DNA from: Verrucomicrobiales bacterium
Lineage (GTDB): Bacteria; Verrucomicrobiota; Verrucomicrobiia; Limisphaerales; UBA11320
DNA length: 13,311 nucleotides
Reading direction: 5' to 3'
Assembly (NCBI GenBank): GCA_003452185.1
Contig: DMJJ01000303.1
Location: 20,848 to 34,158 of the forward strand
Shown here: in pieces, positions 1-8,600 of the stretch
Layout: each line of letters opens with the position of its first letter
Numbering within the stretch: the first letter of the stretch is position 1
The notes under the pieces: generated by a model
Seen by the model: the letters and a program-made list of their open reading frames with translations, nothing else
Databases searched by the model: none
What the model was told of the DNA's origin: nothing
Made by a program: the position numbers and the translations under genes

Positions 1-698
1 GACGCAGGATCGCGGAGCGCCTGTGCCGTGTTCCCCGTGATCACCCATCCCGGATCGCCCCCCGCGGGTCCGGCGTGGTACAGCGATTCGCTCCCGGATC
101 TCACCCCCAGCGTCCGGAACCGGGCCTCGGCATCCGCGACACCCGCCGTGGAACCCACTCCCCCGCCCCGCCCCGAGGAGGTCGACCCCGTGGAGGGATC
201 GGTGGGACGAAGCGGTTCAAGCGACACCCCATCGCCATCGACCCGGGCCACGTAGCCCGAGCGGCCGAAGGCTTCCACCCCGGGCTTCGCCCCCGCGGGG
301 CGAAACGCGCTGGAAACCCGCTCCGCCACCTCACGCACATCCAACCTCGCCCCCGCCGAACGGGGATCCCCGCCCGGGCTGCCGGTCCCGCTCCCCGGCC
401 GGCCCGCCTCACGACGTCGATGCCACGGTTCCTGCCCGTAGGCCACGGCCCAAGCCGGGGCACGGTCGGGGGGGGTGGTCAGGGAGGAAACCTTGTGCCG
501 GGGGAGCAGCGGCGGCTCCACGACCGACTGGGGACTGATCGAGTTGGAGGCCGTGAGGGTGTCGGAAAGGGGATCCACGGGGCGTTCGCGCCCCGTGGGG
601 ATGAACCCGGCCCCCGGGTCGGACGTCAGGAAGAGAAATACCGCGCCGCTCATTACCGCGAGGAGCAGCAATCCGAGCCAAAAACGTGCAACACGCAT
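1..698 (-). CDS. Membrane-anchored hypothetical protein, C-terminus beyond left edge
   Basis: An open frame runs without a stop from an ATG at 698 to the left edge, giving 232 complete codons. I read it codon by codon on the minus strand. Residues 1-5 are a short basic start (MRVAR), followed by a hydrophobic segment to about residue 24 (FWLGLLLLAV, then GAVFLFL). This is a signal anchor or an uncleaved signal peptide; no lipobox cysteine is visible. Residues 30-110 are low-complexity and rich in Pro, Ser, Gly and Arg. A more ordered stretch around 112-140 contains LDVREVAERVSSAF, and another begins near residue 190. GGAG lies seven bases before the ATG, a reasonable ribosome binding site. 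The gene is divergent from the GHL10 hydrolase. I do not recognise the family, and the functional domain is probably in the missing C-terminal part. Codons are GC-rich like the neighbours. The frame itself is well supported; the function is unknown. Confidence 0.75.
   Translation of the reverse strand, partial: MRVARFWLGLLLLAVMSGAVFLFLTSDPGAGFIPTGRERPVDPLSDTLTASNSISPQSVVEPPLLPRHKVSSLTTPPDRAPAWAVAYGQEPWHRRREAGRPGSGTGSPGGDPRSAGARLDVREVAERVSSAFRPAGAKPGVEAFGRSGYVARVDGDGVSLEPLRPTDPSTGSTSSGRGGGVGSTAGVADAEARFRTLGVRSGSESLYHAGPAGGDPGWVITGNTAQALRDPA
286..304. repeat. GC-rich inverted repeat inside coding sequence
   Basis: TTCGCCCC, three bases CGC, then GGGGCGAA form a perfect 8-bp inverted repeat. 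It lies in frame inside the membrane-anchored gene, where it encodes residues around FRPAGAK. It shares the core TTCGC-CCCCG-GGGG with the palindrome at 575-598. Function unknown; it may be only a composition effect. Confidence 0.5.
575..598. repeat. Perfect 10-bp inverted repeat with TTCG loop
   Basis: CCACGGGGCG and its exact complement CGCCCCGTGG flank a TTCG loop. In the minus-strand transcript the loop reads CGAA. The element is in frame near codons 34-41 of the membrane-anchored gene, about 100 bases after the start codon. So stable a hairpin early in a message could slow ribosomes or RNA polymerase. It could also be a REP-like palindrome that landed in a tolerant low-complexity region. 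Both readings are inference. Confidence 0.55.
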
Positions 699-787
699 GC
701 GACAACTCCGAGGCCGCCCAAGCCCGCAACTCCCTTGGGAGGGGGCAAAAAAAGCAGCCAACTACTTATTGTCATCGGATTTCCAAA

Positions 788-803
788 GGTTTTCTTGAAA
801 ACC
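788..803. promoter_or_regulatory. Candidate operator palindrome
   Basis: GGTTTTC and GAAAACC flank a central TT, giving a perfect 7-bp inverted repeat over 16 bases. It sits in the AT-rich part of the divergent intergenic region, 89 bases from the minus-strand ATG and about 70 bases from the plus-strand ATG. Size, symmetry and location fit a dimeric transcription factor site that could serve both genes. No regulator is encoded nearby and I cannot assign a family. Confidence 0.35.
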
Positions 804-837
804 GACCCAAAACCCGGTGTGAATCTCCTGTTCGCCG

Positions 838-854
838 CCGCCCCACCTGGGCGG
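838..854 (+). promoter_or_regulatory. Stem-loop in the leader of the GHL10 gene
   Basis: CCGCCC at 838-843 pairs with GGGCGG at 849-854 around a five-base loop. If translation starts at ATG 874, the stem lies in the leader and holds the only G-rich stretch upstream. If it starts at GTG 856, the stem abuts the start codon. Either way it could lower translation initiation. This is a weak call because GC-rich DNA forms such stems often. Confidence 0.2.
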
Positions 855-873
855 GGTGCCAACGCCCCAACCC

Positions 874-2655
874 ATGCCCCAAACCAGTTCATATCAACGG
901 CAACGCAGGATCTGGATCCCCCTCTGGCTGATCTTTTTGGGCGGATTGGCCCAGGGGGCCTTCGTCCCGGTCAATGAAACCCCGCCCGCCACCCCCCGTG
1001 AATTCCGCGCGGCCTGGGTGGCCACGGTGAACAACATCGACTGGCCCTCCCGCCCGGGGCTCTCCACGGCTCAGCAGCAACAGGAGTTGATCTCCCTGGT
1101 CGACCAGGCCGTGGCGTTGAAACTGAACGCCGTTCTCTTCCAAGTGCGGCCGGCGTGCGACGCCTTCTACGAGTCGCGGCTGGAGCCGTGGTCCGAGTAC
1201 CTCAGTGGAACCATGGGGCAGCCCCCGCAGCCCTATTACGATCCGCTGGCCTTTGTCATCCAGGAGGCCCACCGTCGCGGCCTCGAGCTCCATGCCTGGT
1301 TCAACCCGTTCCGGGCCCGCCACCACGCCACACAAGGTCCGCTTTCCTCACGCCACATCGCCAGGACGCATCCGCAGTGGGTCAAGAACTACGGCCGCTA
1401 CCTCTGGCTCGACCCGGGGGAACCGGCCGTCCACGAGTACTCGCTCAAGGTGATCATGGATGTCGTGCAGCGATACGACATCGATGGCGTCCATCTGGAT
1501 GATTACTTCTACCCGTACAAGGAGAAGGATTCCCGGGGTCACGTGGTCGAGTTTCCCGATGCCCCATCCTACAAGCGATACCAGTCGCAGGGGGGAAAGC
1601 TCGCGCGCGAGGATTGGCGGCGGGACCAGGTCAATAGTTTCATCCGCCGGCTGTACCAGGCGGTGAAGGCCGAGAAAGCCTGGGTGAAGCTCGGCATCAG
1701 TCCCTTTGGCATCTGGAGGCCTGGGAACCCGAAGGGCATCGATGGGCTCGACTCCTTCAACGAGCTCTACGCCGACTCCCGCAAATGGTGGAACAGCGGC
1801 TGGGTCGATTACCTCGCTCCCCAGCTCTACTGGGCGATTGATGAAAAGGAGCACAGCTTCCCCCTCCTCCTGAAGTGGTGGGCGGAGCAGAACCTGCAAC
1901 ACCGTCACCTCTGGCCTGGGCTCAACTCCGCCGCCGTGGGTGGCAAGTACCAGACGGACGAGATCCTGCGCCAGATCCAGGCCGTTCGGGCCACGGGGAC
2001 CGCCGATGGGGAGATCCACTGGAGCGCGAAGGTCCTGCTCCAGAACCGGCAGGGTCTTGGGGACAAGCTCGCCTCCGGCCCCTACTCCCAGCGGGTTCTG
2101 GTGCCCTCCTTCCCCTGGCTCGACCGGGTCCCGCCTGCCCGGCCAACCGCCACGGCCGAGATTCAGCCGGGGTCGGGCGAAGTGGTGCTCTCCTGGGAGA
2201 ATGGAAGCCCGGAGCAGGCAGCCCGCTGGGTTGTGCAAATGCGGCAATCCGGGAACTGGCACTCGGAGATTTTTCCCTCCACGACGCGGAGCTGCCGGTT
2301 CGCAACCAACGGGAACCCCGACCGGGTCTCTGTCATCGCCGTGGACCGCTGCGGCAACCTGAGCCCGGCGGCGATCCTCGCCCGCGTGGCAAACGCCCCG
2401 GCCCCCATCGCGAAGGCCGGCCCGGCCCCCGCCGGCAAGCCGACGGCCTCCCCCGGGCGTACCGCCGCGACTCCTCCGGCCCCTTCCCCGGCGCAAACCG
2501 CCTCGGCCCCCGCGGTCTCCCGCTCCTCCAATGCCCCTCCCGCCGCGGCGACCAGCCCGGCCCCCAACCGGGAAGGCCAGTCGAGCGACCGATCCCGTCT
2601 GAACCGGGTCCCCCTGCGACCCGTCCCCGGGTCCTCCGCCGTGACCGGGCGCTGA
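874..2655 (+). CDS. Secreted GHL10-family (DUF187, YngK/DigH-like) glycoside hydrolase
   Basis: This 593-residue exported protein belongs to the glycosyl-hydrolase-like 10 family (PF02638), a TIM-barrel family. E. coli DigH (YddW), a member, cleaves denuded peptidoglycan glycan strands. Residues 1-29 form a signal peptide: basic QRQRR, a hydrophobic core IWIPLWLIFLGG, and cleavage near AQG-A. Conserved blocks follow: EFRAAWVATVNNIDWPS (43-59), FQVRPACDAFYES (89-101), LHAWFNPFR (139-147), DGVHLDDYFYP (204-214, with the acidic pair), GISPFGIWRPG (274-284) and WVDYLAPQLYW (310-320). Residues 423-506 look like a fibronectin-III domain. Residues 507-593 are a Pro/Ala/Ser-rich tail with no recognised anchor. 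A GTG at 856 would add six residues; I chose ATG 874 because the signal peptide is complete from there, but neither start has a good Shine-Dalgarno site. The family call is firm. The substrate is inferred: peptidoglycan is most likely, another envelope or environmental glycan is possible. Confidence 0.9.
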   Translation: MPQTSSYQRQRRIWIPLWLIFLGGLAQGAFVPVNETPPATPREFRAAWVATVNNIDWPSRPGLSTAQQQQELISLVDQAVALKLNAVLFQVRPACDAFYESRLEPWSEYLSGTMGQPPQPYYDPLAFVIQEAHRRGLELHAWFNPFRARHHATQGPLSSRHIARTHPQWVKNYGRYLWLDPGEPAVHEYSLKVIMDVVQRYDIDGVHLDDYFYPYKEKDSRGHVVEFPDAPSYKRYQSQGGKLAREDWRRDQVNSFIRRLYQAVKAEKAWVKLGISPFGIWRPGNPKGIDGLDSFNELYADSRKWWNSGWVDYLAPQLYWAIDEKEHSFPLLLKWWAEQNLQHRHLWPGLNSAAVGGKYQTDEILRQIQAVRATGTADGEIHWSAKVLLQNRQGLGDKLASGPYSQRVLVPSFPWLDRVPPARPTATAEIQPGSGEVVLSWENGSPEQAARWVVQMRQSGNWHSEIFPSTTRSCRFATNGNPDRVSVIAVDRCGNLSPAAILARVANAPAPIAKAGPAPAGKPTASPGRTAATPPAPSPAQTASAPAVSRSSNAPPAAATSPAPNREGQSSDRSRLNRVPLRPVPGSSAVTGR

Positions 2656-2669
2656 GGGCCCGTCGTCAC
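2641..2669. terminator. Bulged stem-loop between convergent genes, possible bidirectional terminator
   Basis: GTGACCGGGC at 2641-2650 pairs with GCCCG (2658-2662) and GTCAC (2665-2669), with a two-base TC bulge and a seven-base loop. The loop contains the TGA stop of the GHL10 gene. The stem occupies most of the 29-bp gap before the stop of the giant minus-strand gene. There is no T-tract on either side, so it is not a textbook intrinsic terminator. Confidence 0.35.
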
Positions 2670-2684
2670 CGGAAGAAGCGGACC

Positions 2685-5600
2685 TCAGGGCAGGACCACC
2701 AGCTCCACCTCCTCCGACCGGACGCTCACCAGCCCGTTTGAGGTCTGGTGGCCCACCAGCACCTGATAGGTGCCGGCGTTCGCCGCCGTGATCTTCGGGA
2801 GGAGAAGGGTCGCCCCATGCGCCCCGGCAATCGGCTCATGGTTGAAGAGCCAATGGTAGGTGAGCGGAGCATTTCCAGTCGCCCCCACCGTGAACTGCAC
2901 CGGGGAGCCCGCATGGGCCGAGGCTCCCGCGGGCGGCACCTGGATCACCGGGGGATCCAGCACCACGAGCCGGGCTGCGCCGCTCGTCACGCTGCCGGTG
3001 TCGTCCGTCACCACCACCGAGTAATCGGCCTGGTCCCCGGGTTGCACCGAGCTGAAGGAGAGCCTGGCCTGGGTGGCACCCGGAATCTCCCGGCCATCCC
3101 GCTTCCACTGGAAGCGGAGCCCCCCCGTGCCGTAGGCGAACACGCTCAGGCTGACCTGGCTTCCCCGGAAGACCGTGGCCGGCTCGGGTGACTCGAGAAC
3201 CACCGGAGTGCGGACCGCCCGGTCGATCAGGGCCGGACTGGCGAGCCGGTAGATCCGGCCGCTGCTCACGGGATACGGATCCACCACCCTCTCCACCCGG
3301 CTGTTGGTCTGCACCAGCACGTTCGTCAGGGTCTGCCAGGCTCCCATGTCCACGGCCTCGCGGAACTCGAGAGTGTAGGATCGGTTCGAGCGGGCGAAGA
3401 ACTCCAGCAGGGTCGCGTCGGCTGAGAGGCTCAACCGGTCGATCTTCAGGTAGCTCGTCGCGTCGTTGGGATCGGTGTCGGCCCGGTACTCGTCCAGGTT
3501 GCTGACCCCGTCATGATCAGAGTCGAGCAGGGCGTCGGCCGGGTTGGCCGGATCCAGCCCGTGCGCCGTCTCCCAGACATCGGCCATCCGGTCGTTGTCG
3601 GCGTCGGCCAGGATCGTGAGCGCGACCTGCACGCTCGTGGTGCTGGCCCCGGCAAGGTTGCTGATCATCACGCTGTAGGCCCCTGCGAGGGCCTGGGTGA
3701 CGGATTTCACAGTGAAGTAGCTCACTGTCTGGAATCCGAAGAAATTCGTCTTCGGCGACCCGGCCCGGCGCCACTGGAAGTTGAGCGGCCCACGGCCCGC
3801 GGCCACCACACCGAACGTCGCGTCCTCGCCTGAAAGAAGGGCGATCGGCTGGGGTTGGGCCACGATCCTCGGGCGATCATACACCGTGATCACCGCGGGT
3901 GCGGTGAGCCGGGTTGTCAGCGAGTCCGAGACCCGGACCCGGTAGACCCCCTCGCTCGCCGTGGTCACACCGACCAGCCGATTAGTGTTCGCCGTCGCCC
4001 CTGGGATCTCCTGATCGTTGTAGAGCCACTGATACTTCAACGGCCCGTTGCCCAGGGCCGTGACCGAGAGCACAAAGTTGGTCCCGACCACCAGGTTCTT
4101 TGAGGCAGGTTGCTTGAGGAAGACCACCGACTCCTGAACCACCACCGGCGCCAGGTCGCTCAGGACCGCGCCGTCGGGGTTCATGACGACCACCTGATAG
4201 TTGCCCCACTGCAGCATGTGGATGTCCTGCAGCGCGAGGCTCGAGGCGGTCGCCCCGGGGATCGGTTGACCGTCAAGGACCCACTGGTAGGCGAGGGGCG
4301 AAGCCCCCTGCGCTGCGACGGACAGGGTCAGGTCGGACCCGACGGCCGGGTTGCCCCCTTGCGGCCCCTGGGTGATGGCCGGGGAAGCCCCGTCGGCATC
4401 CGCCGATCCGGGCGAGGGGCGGGCCGCGATCCAGTGCGCCGGATCCTCCCCGAACGAGAGGAGCGGCTTGCGGTGGAGCGAGGGACCAAACCCGTCGGCC
4501 AACCCGGGCCACGGGGCCGAGGTGGCGTAATGGACGGAATCCATCAGGACATGGGACACCCCCTTCGTCACCGGATCCGGGATGTCCGGCTGTTCCAGCA
4601 GGAGGGTATCGCCCGAGTTGTTGAGCTGTCCCGAGTACGGGCCGAAGACCGGAGTCCCCGCGGGAACCGAATAGTGGGTGACAAACTCGGCGAGGGCCTC
4701 CGGATTGGTCGCGGGATCAAAACCGACCACCAGCACCGCCCCCTGGGCCGGGATCGACGCCCCGGCGGGGAAGCTGAAATGCACCCCCCCGGCGATGCGC
4801 CAGGAGTTGGTCGGATACTGGGGGTCGAACAGCGGGACCGCCGCGGCAGTCACGTTGGCGACCTCGATGTACTCGAGCTTCGATGGCTCGTTTCCGGGCG
4901 ACTTGTCGACCGGGTGGTACATGACCTCCGCCAGGACCAGCGGCCCGACGGCGGCACCGCTGTTCGGCTGCCCCAGAGTGGCCCTCGCCTGCCGGACGAA
5001 CCAGGTCTCCCCCAGGGAGGTCGTCTCCGGCCCAAAGGTCATTCCATCAAACGAGGCTCCAAACTTGTAGCCGCTGTAATAGCCCGTGAGCCGGCCGGAG
5101 ACAGGGTCTGCGGCGAACAGGTAGGCTTCGTCGCCCGCCGCCCCCAGGGCGAAGCTCCCGGCCCCCCCGGCGTTGAAGAGACTCTCGGGGATCGTCAGGA
5201 TGCCACCCGCCGCCAGGGTCAGGCCGGCAGGCAGGCGGTACTTCGTTGGATTGGCGAAGTCGTCGCTCAGGTACCATCCCCCGATGGCCGCGACCGACGG
5301 GGCCGGGTTGCGGAGCTCGATGGCATCGCCGCCCGCGTTGGCCGAGTGGGCCAGAACCTCGTTGATCACCACCGGAACGCTGGCCCGCGGAGCCGGGTCA
5401 ACTCCCCCGGGCGACCCGGCATCCGAGCCGCTCGGACGCCAGCTCGCGGCCAGGCCCCAGGTGTCCCAGGGAGCGAGTTCGTCCCGGATCACCAGCGAGA
5501 ATCCAAGCCCGTCGGTGACCGGATACCAGGAGTTGTTGAACGAGAAGTCGAGGATCACCTCGCCCGTGGCGTCCTCCAAACGGAGGGCCTCACCCCCGTT

Positions 5601-8600
5601 GTTCAAGGCCCCCGCATACTCGCCAGCGATTGGCAGCCCGGTCCCGTAGCGCGAGGTGAAGGCCGCGATGCTCCGGACCACGAGTACCCGCTGCCCCGGC
5701 GCCAGGCTCGGAATCGCCGAGCCCGTGAAGTCGTACCCGATGCCGTTCGTGAAGCGAACCCCCTTCAGGTCGAGAGGCGTGGCCCCCACATTCCGCAACT
5801 CCACATACTCGAAGTCGTCCGGGAGATAGGGGCTCCCTGCCGGAGCAGGCGCCGGATGATACATGAGCTCCGTGATCCGGAGCGACTGTTGGGCCGCGCT
5901 GGGCGCAGCGGGGTAGTTGGTCTGCGCGATCACCTGGCCGGTTCGGTCGACCAGCTGGATCCCCTCCCCGCGGGCGGAGAGATGTCCCTTGTAGCCTCCC
6001 TGCACAAAGAGCCCCTGCCCTCCGGTGGGGAAGCTGGCCCGGGCCCGGAACGCCTTGACGTTCGGCGAGACGTAAAGCGTGCCGTTGGTCGGAATCACCG
6101 TCCCCCCCTGGAACGCAAAGTCGACGGCACCGGTGATGCGCCAGTGGGAGACGTCGATCATCGCGCTGGTCGTGTTGGTGATGGTGAAATACTCCTCATC
6201 CTGGTTGCCGCTGGCCGGGTTGACTTCCATCGGCCCGAACGCCAGGGCCGGAACCGCCGGCTGAGCCGCGGGAATCCCCAGGTTTTTGTTGTCAAACAGG
6301 TAGTGCCGGCGCCCGGGAAGGAACTGATACTTGATCAGGTTCGCAGCCTCCTGCACCGACTGGATGTTGCTGGCATCGCCCGCGTTGCCCGAGGAGGCGT
6401 TGCCGCTCCAGGTCCCCCACTTCACCAGGTCCAGGGCCGCGTCCGGGGCGATCGGCCCCACAAGCTGGTCCACCTCCCGCTCATACTTGAGGAGGTTCGC
6501 CGGGGTTCCCGGCGCCTGAAGGAGCTCCTCCATCAGGGTTCGAAGCCGCCGGAGGAACATCTGCTTGAACACGGGAACCCCCCGCAGATTCGCGACGAGG
6601 GTGTTGTTGTCCCCGACGTCGATCGCGGTGTCGGAGTAGATCGTGTCATCGAAATAGGCCGCCCCAGCCCCGCTCCAGACACGGCCGAAGCTCAGGTCCT
6701 GATCCCACGGGAGCATCTGCCATTCCCCCGTGCCGTCGCTGTCGCGGTAGAAGTAGTAGTTCTTGTGACAGCAGTCGGTGTTGGCCGTGATGATCATCGT
6801 CGCAAGGTAGTTGATCACCTCGGGGAGATTCAGGTTGTCGTAGATGTAGTTCAGGAACGGTTTTCCCTGCTGGGTCACGCCATTGTAAAACGCGGCAATG
6901 TCGTTGTTCCCTTCGTTCTTGCGGGTCTTCTTTTCAATTCCCGACGGGGCAGGTCCCGAGAAGGTGTCGTACATCTTGTAAAGGGCGCCGTTCGGATCCA
7001 GCCCCAGCCGCTCGAGGTACGTGTTGTCGCCGTTTTCCATGAAGTGGGCATCCCCCCAGAACAAGCCGTTTTGCTGCACCCGGATCGGGAAGACAAAGTG
7101 GTACGGGGTGCCGGCGTCCTTGTAGCTGTTGTAGGCCAGGATATTCCTCATGTGGGCCTTGTCCGGGTAGGTCGTCATGAGGTTGATGTCGTGGATGGCC
7201 GGGGCGTTCGGCGACCAGACCAGCTTGTACCCCGGGTTCAGGTTGACGTTGAAGCTGTGTTTCGGGAACCCAAGGCTCGACTGCCCATGGAGGGTGAACG
7301 CGACGTTATCGAGGAATTGGCCATTGTAGAAAATCGACCCTGTACCACCCCCGTCGGTGGCGGCCGCCGGCGTGGCGGTGAACCAGTGGAACACGGGGGT
7401 CGGGTTGGTCAGGGAGGCATCCTCCACCACGGTCCCCCAGAACTCCGGTGCCCGCTGCCCCTTCACGAACGGGGGATCATGCGTCTCGTTGGTCTTCACA
7501 TCCCAGGCATGCACCTGATACCGCACCATGTTGCCCGCGACGTAGACCGTCTCCGGGATCGTTGCGCCATAGACGCCATCCCCGGCCAAACCATCCCCGT
7601 GAAGGCCGTCATCGAACATCACCACGTTCGATCGGGCCCCGTACATCACCTGGTAGGTGAGCTGCACGTTGGCCACGGGGTTGAAACTGGGAAGCACCTC
7701 GGCGGTGACCAGCAACGGCTGGCCTGGCTTCGGCGTGTTGGGCTGGTGCTGGGTGTTGTAGATGACCGGGCCAAGGTTGGTGTTCCCCAGGCCGTTCGGA
7801 CCCCCGGGCGTCGGCGTCGAGAAGTAGCGCTGGGCTGTGGGATCGAACGTCCCGTACCCCGCGGTCAGCCTCGCCTGAAGCAGCATGTCGGAGTCCGTCG
7901 CGCTCGAGTTCATCGCCTGGAAGGCAAGCACGTTCGGCCCGTGCCGCAGGAAGTCCTTGAAATTCCTCAGGTCAAAGCTCGCGAAGGTTCCCGCATCGGC
8001 GTCGGGACGCTCAACCGTGGCGGAGGAGTTCCAGTCAACCGACTGGGGGGCGTTCCGGCGCAACACCTCGGTCCCATTCAGGTAGGCGACAAACCCGCTG
8101 TCATACCTCAGGGCCAGGTCGAGGGTTTCAAACGGCGAGGGATCGGCGACGTCAAACGGGAAGCGGATGAACGCCGAGCTGTTCACTCCCTGCAATGAGG
8201 AACGAAGGTCGGTCGCAACAAAGGGCGTGAGGCTGGCCGGCCCGAAGATCCGGGCGTCGAACAGAAGGCTGTCCCCGACATCATCCGACACCCCGGCAAC
8301 GCCCCCGGCGTCGAACACGAAGTCGAGCGCATCCCCCTGCTGCACCCCGGTGATGGTGGTAATGAGGTTGGTCCCAAAGACGTTCGTCCCCGTAATCAGG
8401 GCCGTCGCCTTGGGCGCCGCCGCGGCCCCCGAGGCCTTGAGGAAGATGCGGGCCGTGGCGCCGCTCCCCCCCGAGACTGCCTTCCCAAAATGCCAGTCGA
8501 CGATGAGGCTCCCGCTCACCTGGCTGACCCAGCGCCGGATCATCCAGTGCTCCCCGCCCGCCGCCCCGGGCGAGTTCGGATGCACGGACTGCTGCCCCAC

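Larger units (their letters stand above)
699..855. promoter_or_regulatory. Divergent intergenic region between two exported-protein genes
   Basis: These 157 bases separate the minus-strand membrane-anchored gene from the plus-strand GHL10 gene and must hold the promoters of both. Positions 747-824 are clearly more AT-rich than the surroundings, with an A7 run at 747-753. I found no convincing sigma-70 pair on either strand. TTGAAA at 795-800 could be a -35 box for the plus gene but lacks a good -10. GACAAT (773 to 768, minus strand) is a fair -10 lacking a -35 at the right distance. The most distinctive element is the palindrome at 788-803. Confidence 0.5.

Noticed and set aside
75..977. A 300-codon plus-strand open frame across the left gene and the intergenic region
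   Set aside because: In register with the complement of the membrane-anchored gene; it crosses the AT-rich divergent region and overlaps the GHL10 start. The minus frame has a signal anchor and a Shine-Dalgarno site, which this frame lacks.
6781..7020. Local drop in GC (132 of 240 bases, 55%) over the CotH core, hinting at domain acquisition
   Set aside because: The stretch encodes many Asn, Lys, Tyr, Phe, Met and Ile residues that are conserved in the CotH core, which is enough to explain the dip; the frame is continuous and flanked by expected domains.
4110..8198. A 1362-codon open frame on the plus strand, antisense to the giant gene
   Set aside because: Its codons lie exactly on the complement of the sense codons, so stops would need the sense codons TTA, CTA or TCA, which are rare in this GC-rich gene. 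The translation is Arg/Gly/Val/Pro-rich with no recognisable motif, while the sense strand encodes clear domains.
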